A stretch of DNA of 9,824 nucleotides from an uncultured Lachnospiraceae bacterium (GTDB lineage: Bacteria; Bacillota_A; Clostridia; Lachnospirales; Lachnospiraceae): positions 1 through 9,824 of the forward strand of contig CAMWWS010000078.1 of assembly GCA_947178085.1 (NCBI GenBank), given 5' to 3'. This document shows, one piece after another, positions 1 through 6,688 of the stretch. A program made the translations under genes and the position numbers. The notes beneath the pieces were generated by a model. The model had not been told where the DNA came from. It did not search any database and was given only the letters and a program-made list of their open reading frames with translations. Positions within the stretch are counted from its first letter, which is position 1. Each line of letters opens with the position of its first letter.

Positions 1-26
1 AGGAATATGCTTTGAAACCATGTTTT

Positions 27-33
27 GGAGGGG
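27..33 (+). promoter_or_regulatory. Ribosome binding site that sets the tatD start
   Basis: GGAGGGG lies five bases before the ATG at 39. An in-frame TTG at 12 would put this strong Shine-Dalgarno sequence inside the coding region, and the family normally begins MIFxxxAHYDD, so the ATG at 39 is preferred. Confidence 0.75.
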
Positions 34-38
34 AAAAG

Positions 39-806
39 ATGATATTTGAAAGCCCTGCGCACTATGATGATAAGGCGTTTGAGGAAGACCGGGATATGCT
101 CTTGCAGTCTCTTCAAGTGAACGGAATAGATACGGTGATTAATGTAGGTGCAGGCATAAACAGCTGCAAAAGGACGCTCGAGTTGATGGATAAATATTCA
201 TTTATCTATGGGGCAATAGGCATACATCCGAGCGAGACCGGAGAACTTGATGAAGAAAACTTTAAGTGGATTAAAAGATGCTGCGGTCACAGGAAAACAG
301 TTGCCGTCGGAGAAATAGGCCTGGATTACCATTATGAAGAACCGGAACATTCTGTTCAGAAAAAATGGTTTGAAAGGCAGCTGGATTTGGCGAGGGAGTT
401 GGAACTTCCGGTTATCATCCATTCCAGAGAAGCAGCCAGAGATACTCTGGATATAATGAAAAGTCTTCATGCAGAAGATTTGGGCGGCGTAATTCATTGT
501 TTTTCATATACGAAGGAAATAGCAAGGGAATATCTGGATATGGGATTTTGCTTTGGTATCGGCGGAGTGATCACTTTTACGAATGCCAAAAAATTAAAAG
601 AAGCGGTGGAATATATCCCGATTGAAAAGATTTTGCTGGAAACAGACAGTCCGTATCTTGCGCCGGAGCCGAATCGAGGGAAACGCAATTCCTCTTTGAA
701 TCTTCCCTATATTGCTAAGGAGATTGCATTATTAAAGGGATTGAGTTATGACGAAGTTATTTCGGTTACACACGAAAATGCGCAGAGGCTGTTTGGGATT
801 GGCTGA
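39..806 (+). CDS. tatD: TatD family metal-dependent hydrolase (putative DNase)
   Basis: This 255-residue protein has the usual length of the TatD/YcfH/YabD family, TIM-barrel metal enzymes that act as 3'-5' exonucleases or DNases in the cytoplasm. Visible landmarks are AHYDD near the N-terminus, GEIGLDYH (Glu92), IHSRE (His128), HCFS (His153) and ETDSPYLAPEP (Asp203), which supply most of the two-metal site. The oddity is the first motif: relatives with the AHYDD opening normally carry His-x-His, but here it reads Glu-Ser-Pro-Ala-His, so the first His is Pro6. E. coli TatD itself lacks HxH and is still a nuclease, so activity may be altered rather than lost. The gene ends 30 nt before ksgA, a common pairing in Firmicutes, although the usual intervening rnmV is missing. 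The family call is secure; the exact substrate is not. Confidence 0.93.
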   Translation: MIFESPAHYDDKAFEEDRDMLLQSLQVNGIDTVINVGAGINSCKRTLELMDKYSFIYGAIGIHPSETGELDEENFKWIKRCCGHRKTVAVGEIGLDYHYEEPEHSVQKKWFERQLDLARELELPVIIHSREAARDTLDIMKSLHAEDLGGVIHCFSYTKEIAREYLDMGFCFGIGGVITFTNAKKLKEAVEYIPIEKILLETDSPYLAPEPNRGKRNSSLNLPYIAKEIALLKGLSYDEVISVTHENAQRLFGIG

Positions 807-817
807 ATACAGATGGG

Positions 818-824
818 AAAGGAG
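818..824 (+). promoter_or_regulatory. Ribosome binding site that sets the ksgA start
   Basis: AAAGGAG, followed by CAGGA, lies upstream of the ATG at 837. It would fall inside the gene if the earlier in-frame ATG at 813 were used. The 813 start has no purine-rich site at a proper distance, being only six bases after the tatD stop. Confidence 0.65.
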
Positions 825-836
825 CAGGATATTGAT

Positions 837-1703
837 ATGAAAACTCTGGGAAATGTTGGAAATACAATAGAGATATTGCAGAAATACAATTTCAGTTTTC
901 GTAAGAAGTTCGGGCAGAACTTTTTGATTGACGGAAATATTCTGGAGAAAATAGTAGAAGCAGCACAGATAACAGATACAGATTGTGTGCTGGAAATCGG
1001 ACCCGGAATAGGTACAATGACGCAATATCTGGCGGAAAGGGCGAGAACTGTCGTTGCCGTGGAGATTGATACAAACCTGATTCCTATCCTGACTGATACG
1101 CTTTCCTCATTTAATAATGTAAAAATAATCAATGATGATATTTTAAAAGTAGATATAAATAGTATCGTAGAAGAGCAGAATGGCGGAAATCCGATTAAGA
1201 TAGTCGCTAATCTCCCTTATTATATAACAACACCGATTATTATGTCATTGCTGGAAAAGCATATTAATCTGCAAAGCATTACGGTTATGGTACAAAAAGA
1301 AGTGGCGGACAGAATGCAGGCAGGTCCGGGAACGAAAGATTACGGCGCTCTGTCATTGGCGGTACAGTATTACACGAAGCCTGAGATTATTACCAAAGTC
1401 CCCGCCTCCTGTTTTATGCCAAGACCTAATGTTGACAGTACGGTCATAAAACTGACAAGACATGAACAGGCTCCAGTGGAGGCGATAGACGATGAATATT
1501 TGTTTGCTGTTATCAGGGCATCTTTTAATCAAAGAAGAAAAACACTGATAAACGGACTTTCCAATGCGGGTAATCTCGGAATAAGCAAAGAGAGGGCAAC
1601 AGCAGTTTTGGAGCAAATGGGACTGTCTTCACAAATACGCGGAGAATCGTTGACCTTGGAACAATTTACAGAATTATCCAATTGTCTTTTGCGCAAGAAA
1701 TAG
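837..1703 (+). CDS. rsmA: 16S rRNA (adenine1518-N6/adenine1519-N6)-dimethyltransferase
   Basis: KsgA/RsmA transfers four methyl groups from S-adenosylmethionine to two adjacent adenines in the loop of 16S rRNA helix 45, late in 30S assembly. The 288-residue product has the full family signature. FGQNFLID lies at residues 25-32, the SAM-binding motif EIGPGIGTMT starts at residue 53, an acidic VEID follows, and the catalytic NLPY starts at residue 125. Next come DYGALSLAVQ, VPASCF.PRPNVDS and FNQRRKTL near the C-terminus, part of the small RNA-contacting domain. The start at 837 gives the family opening MKTLGN; an in-frame ATG at 813 would add eight residues but has no good ribosome binding site. 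It lies 30 nt after the tatD stop and is probably co-transcribed with it. No convincing intrinsic terminator follows. Loss of this enzyme gives kasugamycin resistance in other bacteria, which is family knowledge. Confidence 0.96.
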   Translation: MKTLGNVGNTIEILQKYNFSFRKKFGQNFLIDGNILEKIVEAAQITDTDCVLEIGPGIGTMTQYLAERARTVVAVEIDTNLIPILTDTLSSFNNVKIINDDILKVDINSIVEEQNGGNPIKIVANLPYYITTPIIMSLLEKHINLQSITVMVQKEVADRMQAGPGTKDYGALSLAVQYYTKPEIITKVPASCFMPRPNVDSTVIKLTRHEQAPVEAIDDEYLFAVIRASFNQRRKTLINGLSNAGNLGISKERATAVLEQMGLSSQIRGESLTLEQFTELSNCLLRKK

Positions 1704-1748
1704 TAGGAAAAGCTTAATCAAAAAAATACAATATAAAGGAAAATCATA

Positions 1749-1777
1749 TTGCGATATCACCATATCTGGTATATACT
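1749..1777 (+). promoter_or_regulatory. Sigma-A-type promoter for the TPR/pseudo-AAA+ gene and glgB
   Basis: TTGCGA (1749-1754) and TATACT (1772-1777) match the -35 and -10 consensus at 4/6 and 5/6, with an ideal 17-base spacer. Initiation about seven bases downstream, near 1784, would leave a leader of roughly 15 bases before the TTG start at 1799. It would also exclude the in-frame ATG at 1781 as a start. This is the only well-formed promoter seen between ksgA and glgB. Confidence 0.6.
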
Positions 1778-1786
1778 ATTATGATA

Positions 1787-1793
1787 GAGGTGA
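1787..1793 (+). promoter_or_regulatory. Ribosome binding site that selects a TTG start
   Basis: GAGGTGA ends five bases before the TTG at 1799, the normal distance. The in-frame ATG at 1781 lies upstream of this site and probably upstream of the transcription start, so TTG is the more likely initiation codon. Confidence 0.6.
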
Positions 1794-1798
1794 TATTT

Positions 1799-4267
1799 TT
1801 GGATAAGTATGAATACAAAGTTCGCGCTGATGAAATTAAATCACTGATAGCAGAAGGGGAATATGCAGAAGCAGTAAAAATTGCAGATACCATTGATTGG
1901 CGCAGAGTCAGAAGCGTCATGATGTTATGTACTATTAGTGATGTATATAAAATAAATCGGAGATATCAGGAAAGCAATGATATCTTGTTATTAGCATACG
2001 AAAAACATCCGACGGGAAGATTGATTGTATACTCGTTGTGTGAGCTGGCAATTAAAATGGAAGACTATGCACGGGCGGTTGAATATTTTAAGGAGTTTGT
2101 ACAGATAGCGCCAAGAGATACCGGTAAGTATATTTTGCAGTACCGTTTATATGAAGCGCAGGAGGTTCGACTGGAAGAGCGGATTGCCGTTCTGGAAGAA
2201 TTTAAGAAACGTGATTATCGTGAAAAATGGGCATATGAGTTAGCATATCTATATCACAGAATCGGACTTGCAACGAAGTGTGTCGAAGAGTGCGATGAAA
2301 TGTATCTCTGGTTCGGAGAAGGAAAATATGTGTGTAAGGCGCTTGAGTTAAAGGCACTGCATGTTCCGTTGAGTGCTGACCAGCAGGCGAAATATGATTC
2401 CTGGCTTGGTGTACGCAGCGTAGAAGATAGTTCGGAAGAAGAGAATCCGGCTGGTGCGGAAAGTGCTGACGATGAAGAGGCTAATGAAGAAATTGAAGAG
2501 AACGAAAGCGAAGGAGAAGAAGAGGAAGAAAACGAAGAAGAAAATGATGATATAATGACTATGCCGACTACAGAGCTTCCGGAAGTGAAGACAGTAGACG
2601 TAGGTCAATACAATACACTAAATTTACAAAAAGCATTAGCGGAAAGTATGAAAGAGGTCCTGGAGGAAGAAGAACCTTCCGCTTTAGAAGAAAAACCTTC
2701 TATTGCCGAACAGATTATCGCTCCGCTTTTGCAGGAAACTGGGGAAATATCAGGTCCGGAGCTTGAACAGTATAGGACTGACGTGCAGGAAGTTAATGAG
2801 CGGGAAGTTGATGAGCCTGAAATAAATGAACCGGAAATAAACAGGTCTGACTATGCGGAAATGCAGTCTGAAGTTACGCGTCAGGAAGCGGTGAGAGATT
2901 TCTATGCGCATTCAAGCAGATATGATGGTGTCTTGGCGCAGGAATATGACGGACAGATTAGTTTGGTGGTTCCGGATGAAAAGAAAGTTGAAAAACAGAT
3001 TACCGGACAGCTCAGCATAGAGGATGTGATGGCTGAATGGGAGAGGATGAAAAAGAGAAATGAACAGAAACGCATGGAGGCGGTTCGACAGAAGATATTG
3101 GCTGATACAGGTGGTTTGTTCGCAGAATTTGACGAAGCGACCAAAAGAGGTCTGTTAGAACAGCTTGAGAAAGTTTACGATATGACGGAATTGGAAGATC
3201 GTGATAGTGAATCTGCTATCAAGAAAGTGATTCTTCCCAGTGAAGCGGAGTCAAAACTGAATGAGGTTGTACAGCCGGAGATTCGTCAGGAAGTTTTGCA
3301 GGAGGAAATATCTAAACCTGAAGAAGACTTTGAAGTTTATGAGGAATCACAGGAAATATCTGATGATGTACTGACAGAAGATGACGAAGTCGAAGAATTA
3401 GAGGAAATTGAAGACGCGGAAACGGTTGAAGAGACCGAAGAGTTTAAAGAAGCTAAGGGCGCTGAAGACACAGAACCGAAAGCGCATCCGCAACCGCCTC
3501 AGGAGCATAATCGTGCAATCAGACAATTGACTGATGAAGAAAAGGATTTGTTCGGTCCGTGCGTTAATAATAAGAAAACTAAGGAACAATTAATCCATAC
3601 ATTGGATAATATGAGCATGGCGGCGTATACCGGTAATGTTATTATTACAGGTGAAGAAGGCAGCGCATTGGATTTGGCCAAAAATCTGATTCGCGAAATG
3701 CAGAATAATGACAGTAACTTTTCAGGTAAGGCTGCTAAAATATCCGGGACAGTCCTTAATAAAAAAGATATCCACGAAACAATAGGTAGACTTGTGAATG
3801 GTGCGCTGATTATTGAGAAGGCGTCAGGACTGAATGCTGAAACTATTATGAAGCTCAATAAAGAGCTTGAGAAGTATAATGTGGGATTATTGCTGTTCAT
3901 GGAAGATACAAAGTTGGATATGAACAAGTTATTGTCAAAAAATGAGATATTAAAAGAAAACTTTAATCTAAGGGTTGATATTGAACCTTTGGATAATGAA
4001 GCATTAGTTGCCTGTGCCAAGTTATACGCGAAGGAGATGGAATACTCCATTGATGAATTCGGAATTTTAGCTCTACACACGAGGATATCGGAGATGCAGA
4101 CGAGCGACCATGAAGTGACTGTGGCGGAAGTGAAGGAATTGATAGATGAAGCGATTTACTACGCAAATAGAAAGACGCCGAAACATTTTCTGGACATTCT
4201 TCTTGCAAAAAGGTATGATGAAGAAGACATGATTATTCTACGGGAAAATGACTTTATGCATAATTAA
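1799..4267 (+). CDS. Large acidic protein with TPR-like N-terminus and degenerate AAA+ domain
   Basis: An 822-residue cytoplasmic protein with no signal peptide or membrane span. Residues 1-195 are paired helices of TPR type (for example [13 protein letters not shown] and [20 protein letters not shown]), suggesting protein binding. Residues about 200-245 are almost all Glu and Asp. A long acidic, probably disordered region follows, broken by a helical block ([16 protein letters not shown] onward, about residues 400-460) and a second acidic run. From about residue 585 the C-terminus follows the layout of CbbX/SpoVK-like AAA+ domains. The P-loop position reads GEEGSALD from residue 618, with Leu624 and Asp625 where Lys-Thr belong. 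The Walker B position reads ALIIEK, with Glu673 and Lys674 instead of Asp-Glu. The segment resembling the arginine-finger region lacks the arginine. ATP hydrolysis is therefore unlikely. The gene has its own promoter and ends 23 nt before glgB. The function is unknown; a scaffold role is inference. Confidence 0.85.
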   Translation: MDKYEYKVRADEIKSLIAEGEYAEAVKIADTIDWRRVRSVMMLCTISDVYKINRRYQESNDILLLAYEKHPTGRLIVYSLCELAIKMEDYARAVEYFKEFVQIAPRDTGKYILQYRLYEAQEVRLEERIAVLEEFKKRDYREKWAYELAYLYHRIGLATKCVEECDEMYLWFGEGKYVCKALELKALHVPLSADQQAKYDSWLGVRSVEDSSEEENPAGAESADDEEANEEIEENESEGEEEEENEEENDDIMTMPTTELPEVKTVDVGQYNTLNLQKALAESMKEVLEEEEPSALEEKPSIAEQIIAPLLQETGEISGPELEQYRTDVQEVNEREVDEPEINEPEINRSDYAEMQSEVTRQEAVRDFYAHSSRYDGVLAQEYDGQISLVVPDEKKVEKQITGQLSIEDVMAEWERMKKRNEQKRMEAVRQKILADTGGLFAEFDEATKRGLLEQLEKVYDMTELEDRDSESAIKKVILPSEAESKLNEVVQPEIRQEVLQEEISKPEEDFEVYEESQEISDDVLTEDDEVEELEEIEDAETVEETEEFKEAKGAEDTEPKAHPQPPQEHNRAIRQLTDEEKDLFGPCVNNKKTKEQLIHTLDNMSMAAYTGNVIITGEEGSALDLAKNLIREMQNNDSNFSGKAAKISGTVLNKKDIHETIGRLVNGALIIEKASGLNAETIMKLNKELEKYNVGLLLFMEDTKLDMNKLLSKNEILKENFNLRVDIEPLDNEALVACAKLYAKEMEYSIDEFGILALHTRISEMQTSDHEVTVAEVKELIDEAIYYANRKTPKHFLDILLAKRYDEEDMIILRENDFMHN
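2792..2851 (+). repeat. Four tandem 15-bp units encoding an acidic pentapeptide
   Basis: Inside the TPR/pseudo-AAA+ gene four in-frame 15-base units follow one another at 2792, 2807, 2822 and 2837. They encode [15 protein letters not shown] and INRSD. The first three share a pattern of hydrophobic residue, Asn/Asp, Glu, Pro/Arg, Glu; the last is diverged. The DNA copies differ at several positions, so the array is old. It sits in the disordered acidic linker and has no evident separate role. Confidence 0.6.
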
Positions 4268-4276
4268 TTAAGATAT

Positions 4277-4283
4277 AGGGGGG
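4277..4283 (+). promoter_or_regulatory. Atypical G-run ribosome binding site of glgB
   Basis: AGGGGGG lies seven bases before the glgB ATG in place of the usual AGGAGG. It can still pair with the CCUCC anti-Shine-Dalgarno sequence by accepting a G-U pair. The spacing fits and no other start is competitive. Confidence 0.6.
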
Positions 4284-4290
4284 CTTTTTA

Positions 4291-6219
4291 ATGGCAGGTA
4301 AGGCGGTTAGAAAAAAAGAAGCAGGTAACAGGGTGTTTATTTCAGAGGATGATCAGTATTTATTTGCTCAGGGAACGCATTATGATATTTATAAAAAACT
4401 TGGTGCGCATCCATCTGAGGAAGATGGGGTAAAAGGAATGTCCTTTGCAGTATGGGCGCCTAATGCAGCAAACGTGAATGTTATAGGGACATTTAATGAC
4501 TGGAATGAAGAAAGTCATCCAATGAACAAGCTTGGTCCCGGCGGAATATATCAGTTATTTATTCCGAATGTCGGGGAGAATGAGATGTATAAATATCTTA
4601 TTCATACACCCGGCGGTGAAAAACGGTATAAAGCGGATCCTTTTGCCAATTATGCTGAGATGCGGCCGGGTAACGCGTCTAAGACCTTTGATATATATAA
4701 ATTTAAATGGACTGACAGCGCATGGATGAGCGCTAGAAACGGTAAGGATTATAATAAGGAGCCGCTGGCAATTTACGAGTGCCATATCGGTTCCTGGATG
4801 AAGCATCCTGACGGAACGGAAGAAGGTTTCTATAATTACCGTGAATTTGCTGACAGGATTGTAAAATATTTAAAGGAAATGCAATATACCCACATCGAAC
4901 TTATGGGAATCGCAGAATTTCCGTTTGATGGTTCATGGGGTTATCAGGTGACGGGATATTATGCGCCGACGTCGCGATATGGAAATCCTGAAGATTTCAT
5001 GTATCTGATCAATGAACTGCACAAAAACAAGATAGGTGTTATTCTGGATTGGGTTCCGGCGCATTTTGCAACTGATGCACATGGTTTGGAAAGATTCGAC
5101 GGAGAGTGTATTTTTGAACATCCTGACCCGAGACGGGGCGAACATCCTGACTGGGGTACTAAAATTTTTAATTATGGTAAAACAGAAGTAAAGAATTTCC
5201 TGATCGCCAACGTTCTATTCTGGGCAAGGGAGTACCACGTAGACGGCATCAGGGTAGATGCGGTAGCATCTATGCTGTATCTGGACTATGGCAAACGCGA
5301 CGGACAGTGGCTGCCTAATCAATACGGCGGCAATAAAAATCTGGAAGCTATAGAGTTCTTCCGTCATATGAATTCGGTTGTTCTTGGCTCTATCCCCGGA
5401 TTTTTGACAATTGCGGAAGAATCTACGGCGTGGCCTCTTGTTACGGGCAAAGTTGAAAACGAAGGTTTAGGCTTCTGCTTTAAGTGGAATATGGGCTGGA
5501 TGCATGATTTCTGCGAATATATGAAATTGGATCCGCTTTTCCGTAAGAATAATCATTATGCCATGACATTTGCCATGAGTTATAATAACAGCGAGAACTA
5601 TATTCTTCCGTTATCACATGATGAGGTTGTGCATTTGAAATGCTCAATGCTGAATAAAATGCCGGGTTATCCGGTAGATAAATATGCGAATCTTAGAGTC
5701 GGATACAGTTATTATTTCGGACATGCAGGAAAGAAACTGCTCTTTATGGGTCAGGATTTCGGACAGGAGAGAGAGTGGAGCGAAACAAGGGAATTGGATT
5801 GGTTCCTGCTGGGTGAAGAACAGAATCTCGGTATGCATGAGTATGTAAAAGAATTGTTGAAGATTTACAGGAAGTATCCGGCAATGTATTCCATCGATAA
5901 TGACTGGGGCGGATTTGAATGGATTAACGCAGACGATGCTGAACGCAGTACATACAGCTTTTACAGGAAAGATGCAACCGGAAAGAATAATATTTTATTT
6001 GTCCTCAATATGACTCCGGTAATGCGGGAAGGCTATAAAGTCGGTGTTCCTAAGAAAAAGAAATATAAACTGCTTTTGAACAGTGATGATAAGCGCTTCG
6101 GGGGCAATGGACACGTTATACCGGCTGAGATTACTGCAGCAAAGGAAACCTGTGATTTTAGGGATTATAGCATTACATTTGATTTACCGCCGCTTACGGC
6201 TGCTATTTTCATATTTTAA
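4291..6219 (+). CDS. glgB: 1,4-alpha-glucan (glycogen) branching enzyme
   Basis: GlgB cleaves an alpha-1,4 glucan chain and rejoins the piece through an alpha-1,6 bond, making the branches of glycogen. The 642-residue protein has a CBM48-type N-terminal module (FAVWAPNAANVNVIGTFNDW, about residues 52-71), the GH13 barrel and a beta-rich C-terminal domain. All four GH13 regions are readable: DWVPAHF; DGIRVDAVASM with nucleophile Asp323; TIAEEST with acid/base Glu376; and LSHDEVVH with Asp444. Their spacing (53 and 121 residues from the nucleophile) equals that in E. coli GlgB (Asp405, Glu458, Asp526). MGQDFGQEREW and the PPLTAAIF ending are also typical. No other glycogen gene (glgC, glgA, glgP) lies in the window, so it is separated from them. 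It is probably co-transcribed with the pseudo-AAA+ gene 23 nt upstream. Confidence 0.97.
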   Translation: MAGKAVRKKEAGNRVFISEDDQYLFAQGTHYDIYKKLGAHPSEEDGVKGMSFAVWAPNAANVNVIGTFNDWNEESHPMNKLGPGGIYQLFIPNVGENEMYKYLIHTPGGEKRYKADPFANYAEMRPGNASKTFDIYKFKWTDSAWMSARNGKDYNKEPLAIYECHIGSWMKHPDGTEEGFYNYREFADRIVKYLKEMQYTHIELMGIAEFPFDGSWGYQVTGYYAPTSRYGNPEDFMYLINELHKNKIGVILDWVPAHFATDAHGLERFDGECIFEHPDPRRGEHPDWGTKIFNYGKTEVKNFLIANVLFWAREYHVDGIRVDAVASMLYLDYGKRDGQWLPNQYGGNKNLEAIEFFRHMNSVVLGSIPGFLTIAEESTAWPLVTGKVENEGLGFCFKWNMGWMHDFCEYMKLDPLFRKNNHYAMTFAMSYNNSENYILPLSHDEVVHLKCSMLNKMPGYPVDKYANLRVGYSYYFGHAGKKLLFMGQDFGQEREWSETRELDWFLLGEEQNLGMHEYVKELLKIYRKYPAMYSIDNDWGGFEWINADDAERSTYSFYRKDATGKNNILFVLNMTPVMREGYKVGVPKKKKYKLLLNSDDKRFGGNGHVIPAEITAAKETCDFRDYSITFDLPPLTAAIFIF

Positions 6220-6226
6220 AATAAAG

Positions 6227-6258
6227 CACCTCGCATTAAAAATGATTAATGCGGGGTG
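6227..6258 (+). terminator. 13-bp inverted repeat after glgB, possible terminator without a clear U-tract
   Basis: The left arm CACCTCGCATTAA (6227-6239) and right arm TTAATGCGGGGTG (6246-6258) pair over 13 positions with one G-U pair, around a six-base loop. It begins eight bases after the glgB stop. The + strand continues ACATTTGAT, with no run of Us, so intrinsic termination is uncertain. On the opposite strand the hairpin is followed by a more T-rich stretch, but no gene there needs a terminator. It ends ten bases before the next gene's AAGGAG, so a 3'-end stabilising or attenuating role is also possible. Confidence 0.45.
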
Positions 6259-6267
6259 ACATTTGAT

Positions 6268-6273
6268 AAGGAG
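6268..6273 (+). promoter_or_regulatory. Ribosome binding site that sets the start of the CxxC protein
   Basis: AAGGAG lies seven bases before the ATG at 6281. It would be inside the gene if the in-frame TTG at 6263 were used, so the ATG is preferred. Confidence 0.65.
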
Positions 6274-6280
6274 AGATAGT

Positions 6281-6667
6281 ATGGGGCAAAGAGTAGCTTT
6301 ATCATGTAAAGATTGCGGTCTGCATAAGGAGATATCGGTGGGTACCGGTCTAATGAGCAATAATCCGGAAGTTATTGAATCTTGTCTGAATAAAGAAGAC
6401 GCAGAAAAATGGAAAGCGTTGTTTGAGCAGAAAAAGATATCTTCTTTTGCGGCGGAGCAGAAAGCATATTATTGCGCTCACTGCTCTGACGTGTTTTCAT
6501 TACTCTCCGTAGAAGCTGAACTTACGGATGGTAATAAGGTTATATTAGGGAATAAATGTAAAAAGTGCAATAGGGAACTGTATGAAATAATATTGCAGAA
6601 ACGTAGACCATGTCCTGTCTGTAAAGGCGGGAACTTCAGTTGGCAGCAAACCGGTTTTTGGGATTAA
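6281..6667 (+). CDS. Small zinc-ribbon-like protein with four CxxC pairs
   Basis: A 128-residue protein that I do not recognise as a named family. It has four Cys-x-x-Cys pairs: CKDC (residues 9-12), CAHC (65-68), CKKC (93-96) and CPVC (111-114). That is enough for two four-cysteine zinc sites, with the last three pairs in the second half typical of zinc ribbons. Between the first and second pairs is a helical, charged segment (about residues 36-60), and the C-terminus is aromatic (SWQQTGFWD). There is no signal peptide or membrane span, so it should be cytoplasmic. It lies between the hairpin after glgB and the flagellinolysin gene, whose start is 21 nt downstream, so the two are likely co-transcribed. 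Regulator, RNA-binding protein or assembly factor are all possible; none is shown by the sequence. Confidence 0.82.
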   Translation: MGQRVALSCKDCGLHKEISVGTGLMSNNPEVIESCLNKEDAEKWKALFEQKKISSFAAEQKAYYCAHCSDVFSLLSVEAELTDGNKVILGNKCKKCNRELYEIILQKRRPCPVCKGGNFSWQQTGFWD

Positions 6668-6688
6668 GGATTTTGGGAGGAACGGTAG

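Noticed and set aside
1..15. Possible last codons of an upstream gene (reading AGG AAT ATG CTT TGA), perhaps metG
   Set aside because: Five codons are too few to support any gene, although metG often precedes tatD in this group.
1690..1703. TTGCGCAA palindrome at the end of ksgA as a terminator
   Set aside because: It has no loop and no U-run after it, and it lies within the coding sequence.
1755..1775. ACCA-TATC-TGGT dyad inside the promoter spacer, possible operator
   Set aside because: Only four bases pair on each side and the outward bases do not match, so chance is a good explanation.
3499..4080. 193-codon open frame on the minus strand
   Set aside because: It lies wholly opposite the pseudo-AAA+ domain, has a low-complexity Ser/Phe/Leu-rich product and no ribosome binding site of note; it is a shadow of the + strand gene.
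6189..6215. GCCG-CTTA-CGGC followed by a T-rich stretch at the end of glgB, possible intrinsic terminator
   Set aside because: The stem is only four base pairs and the T-stretch is interrupted; the 13-bp repeat just downstream is far stronger.
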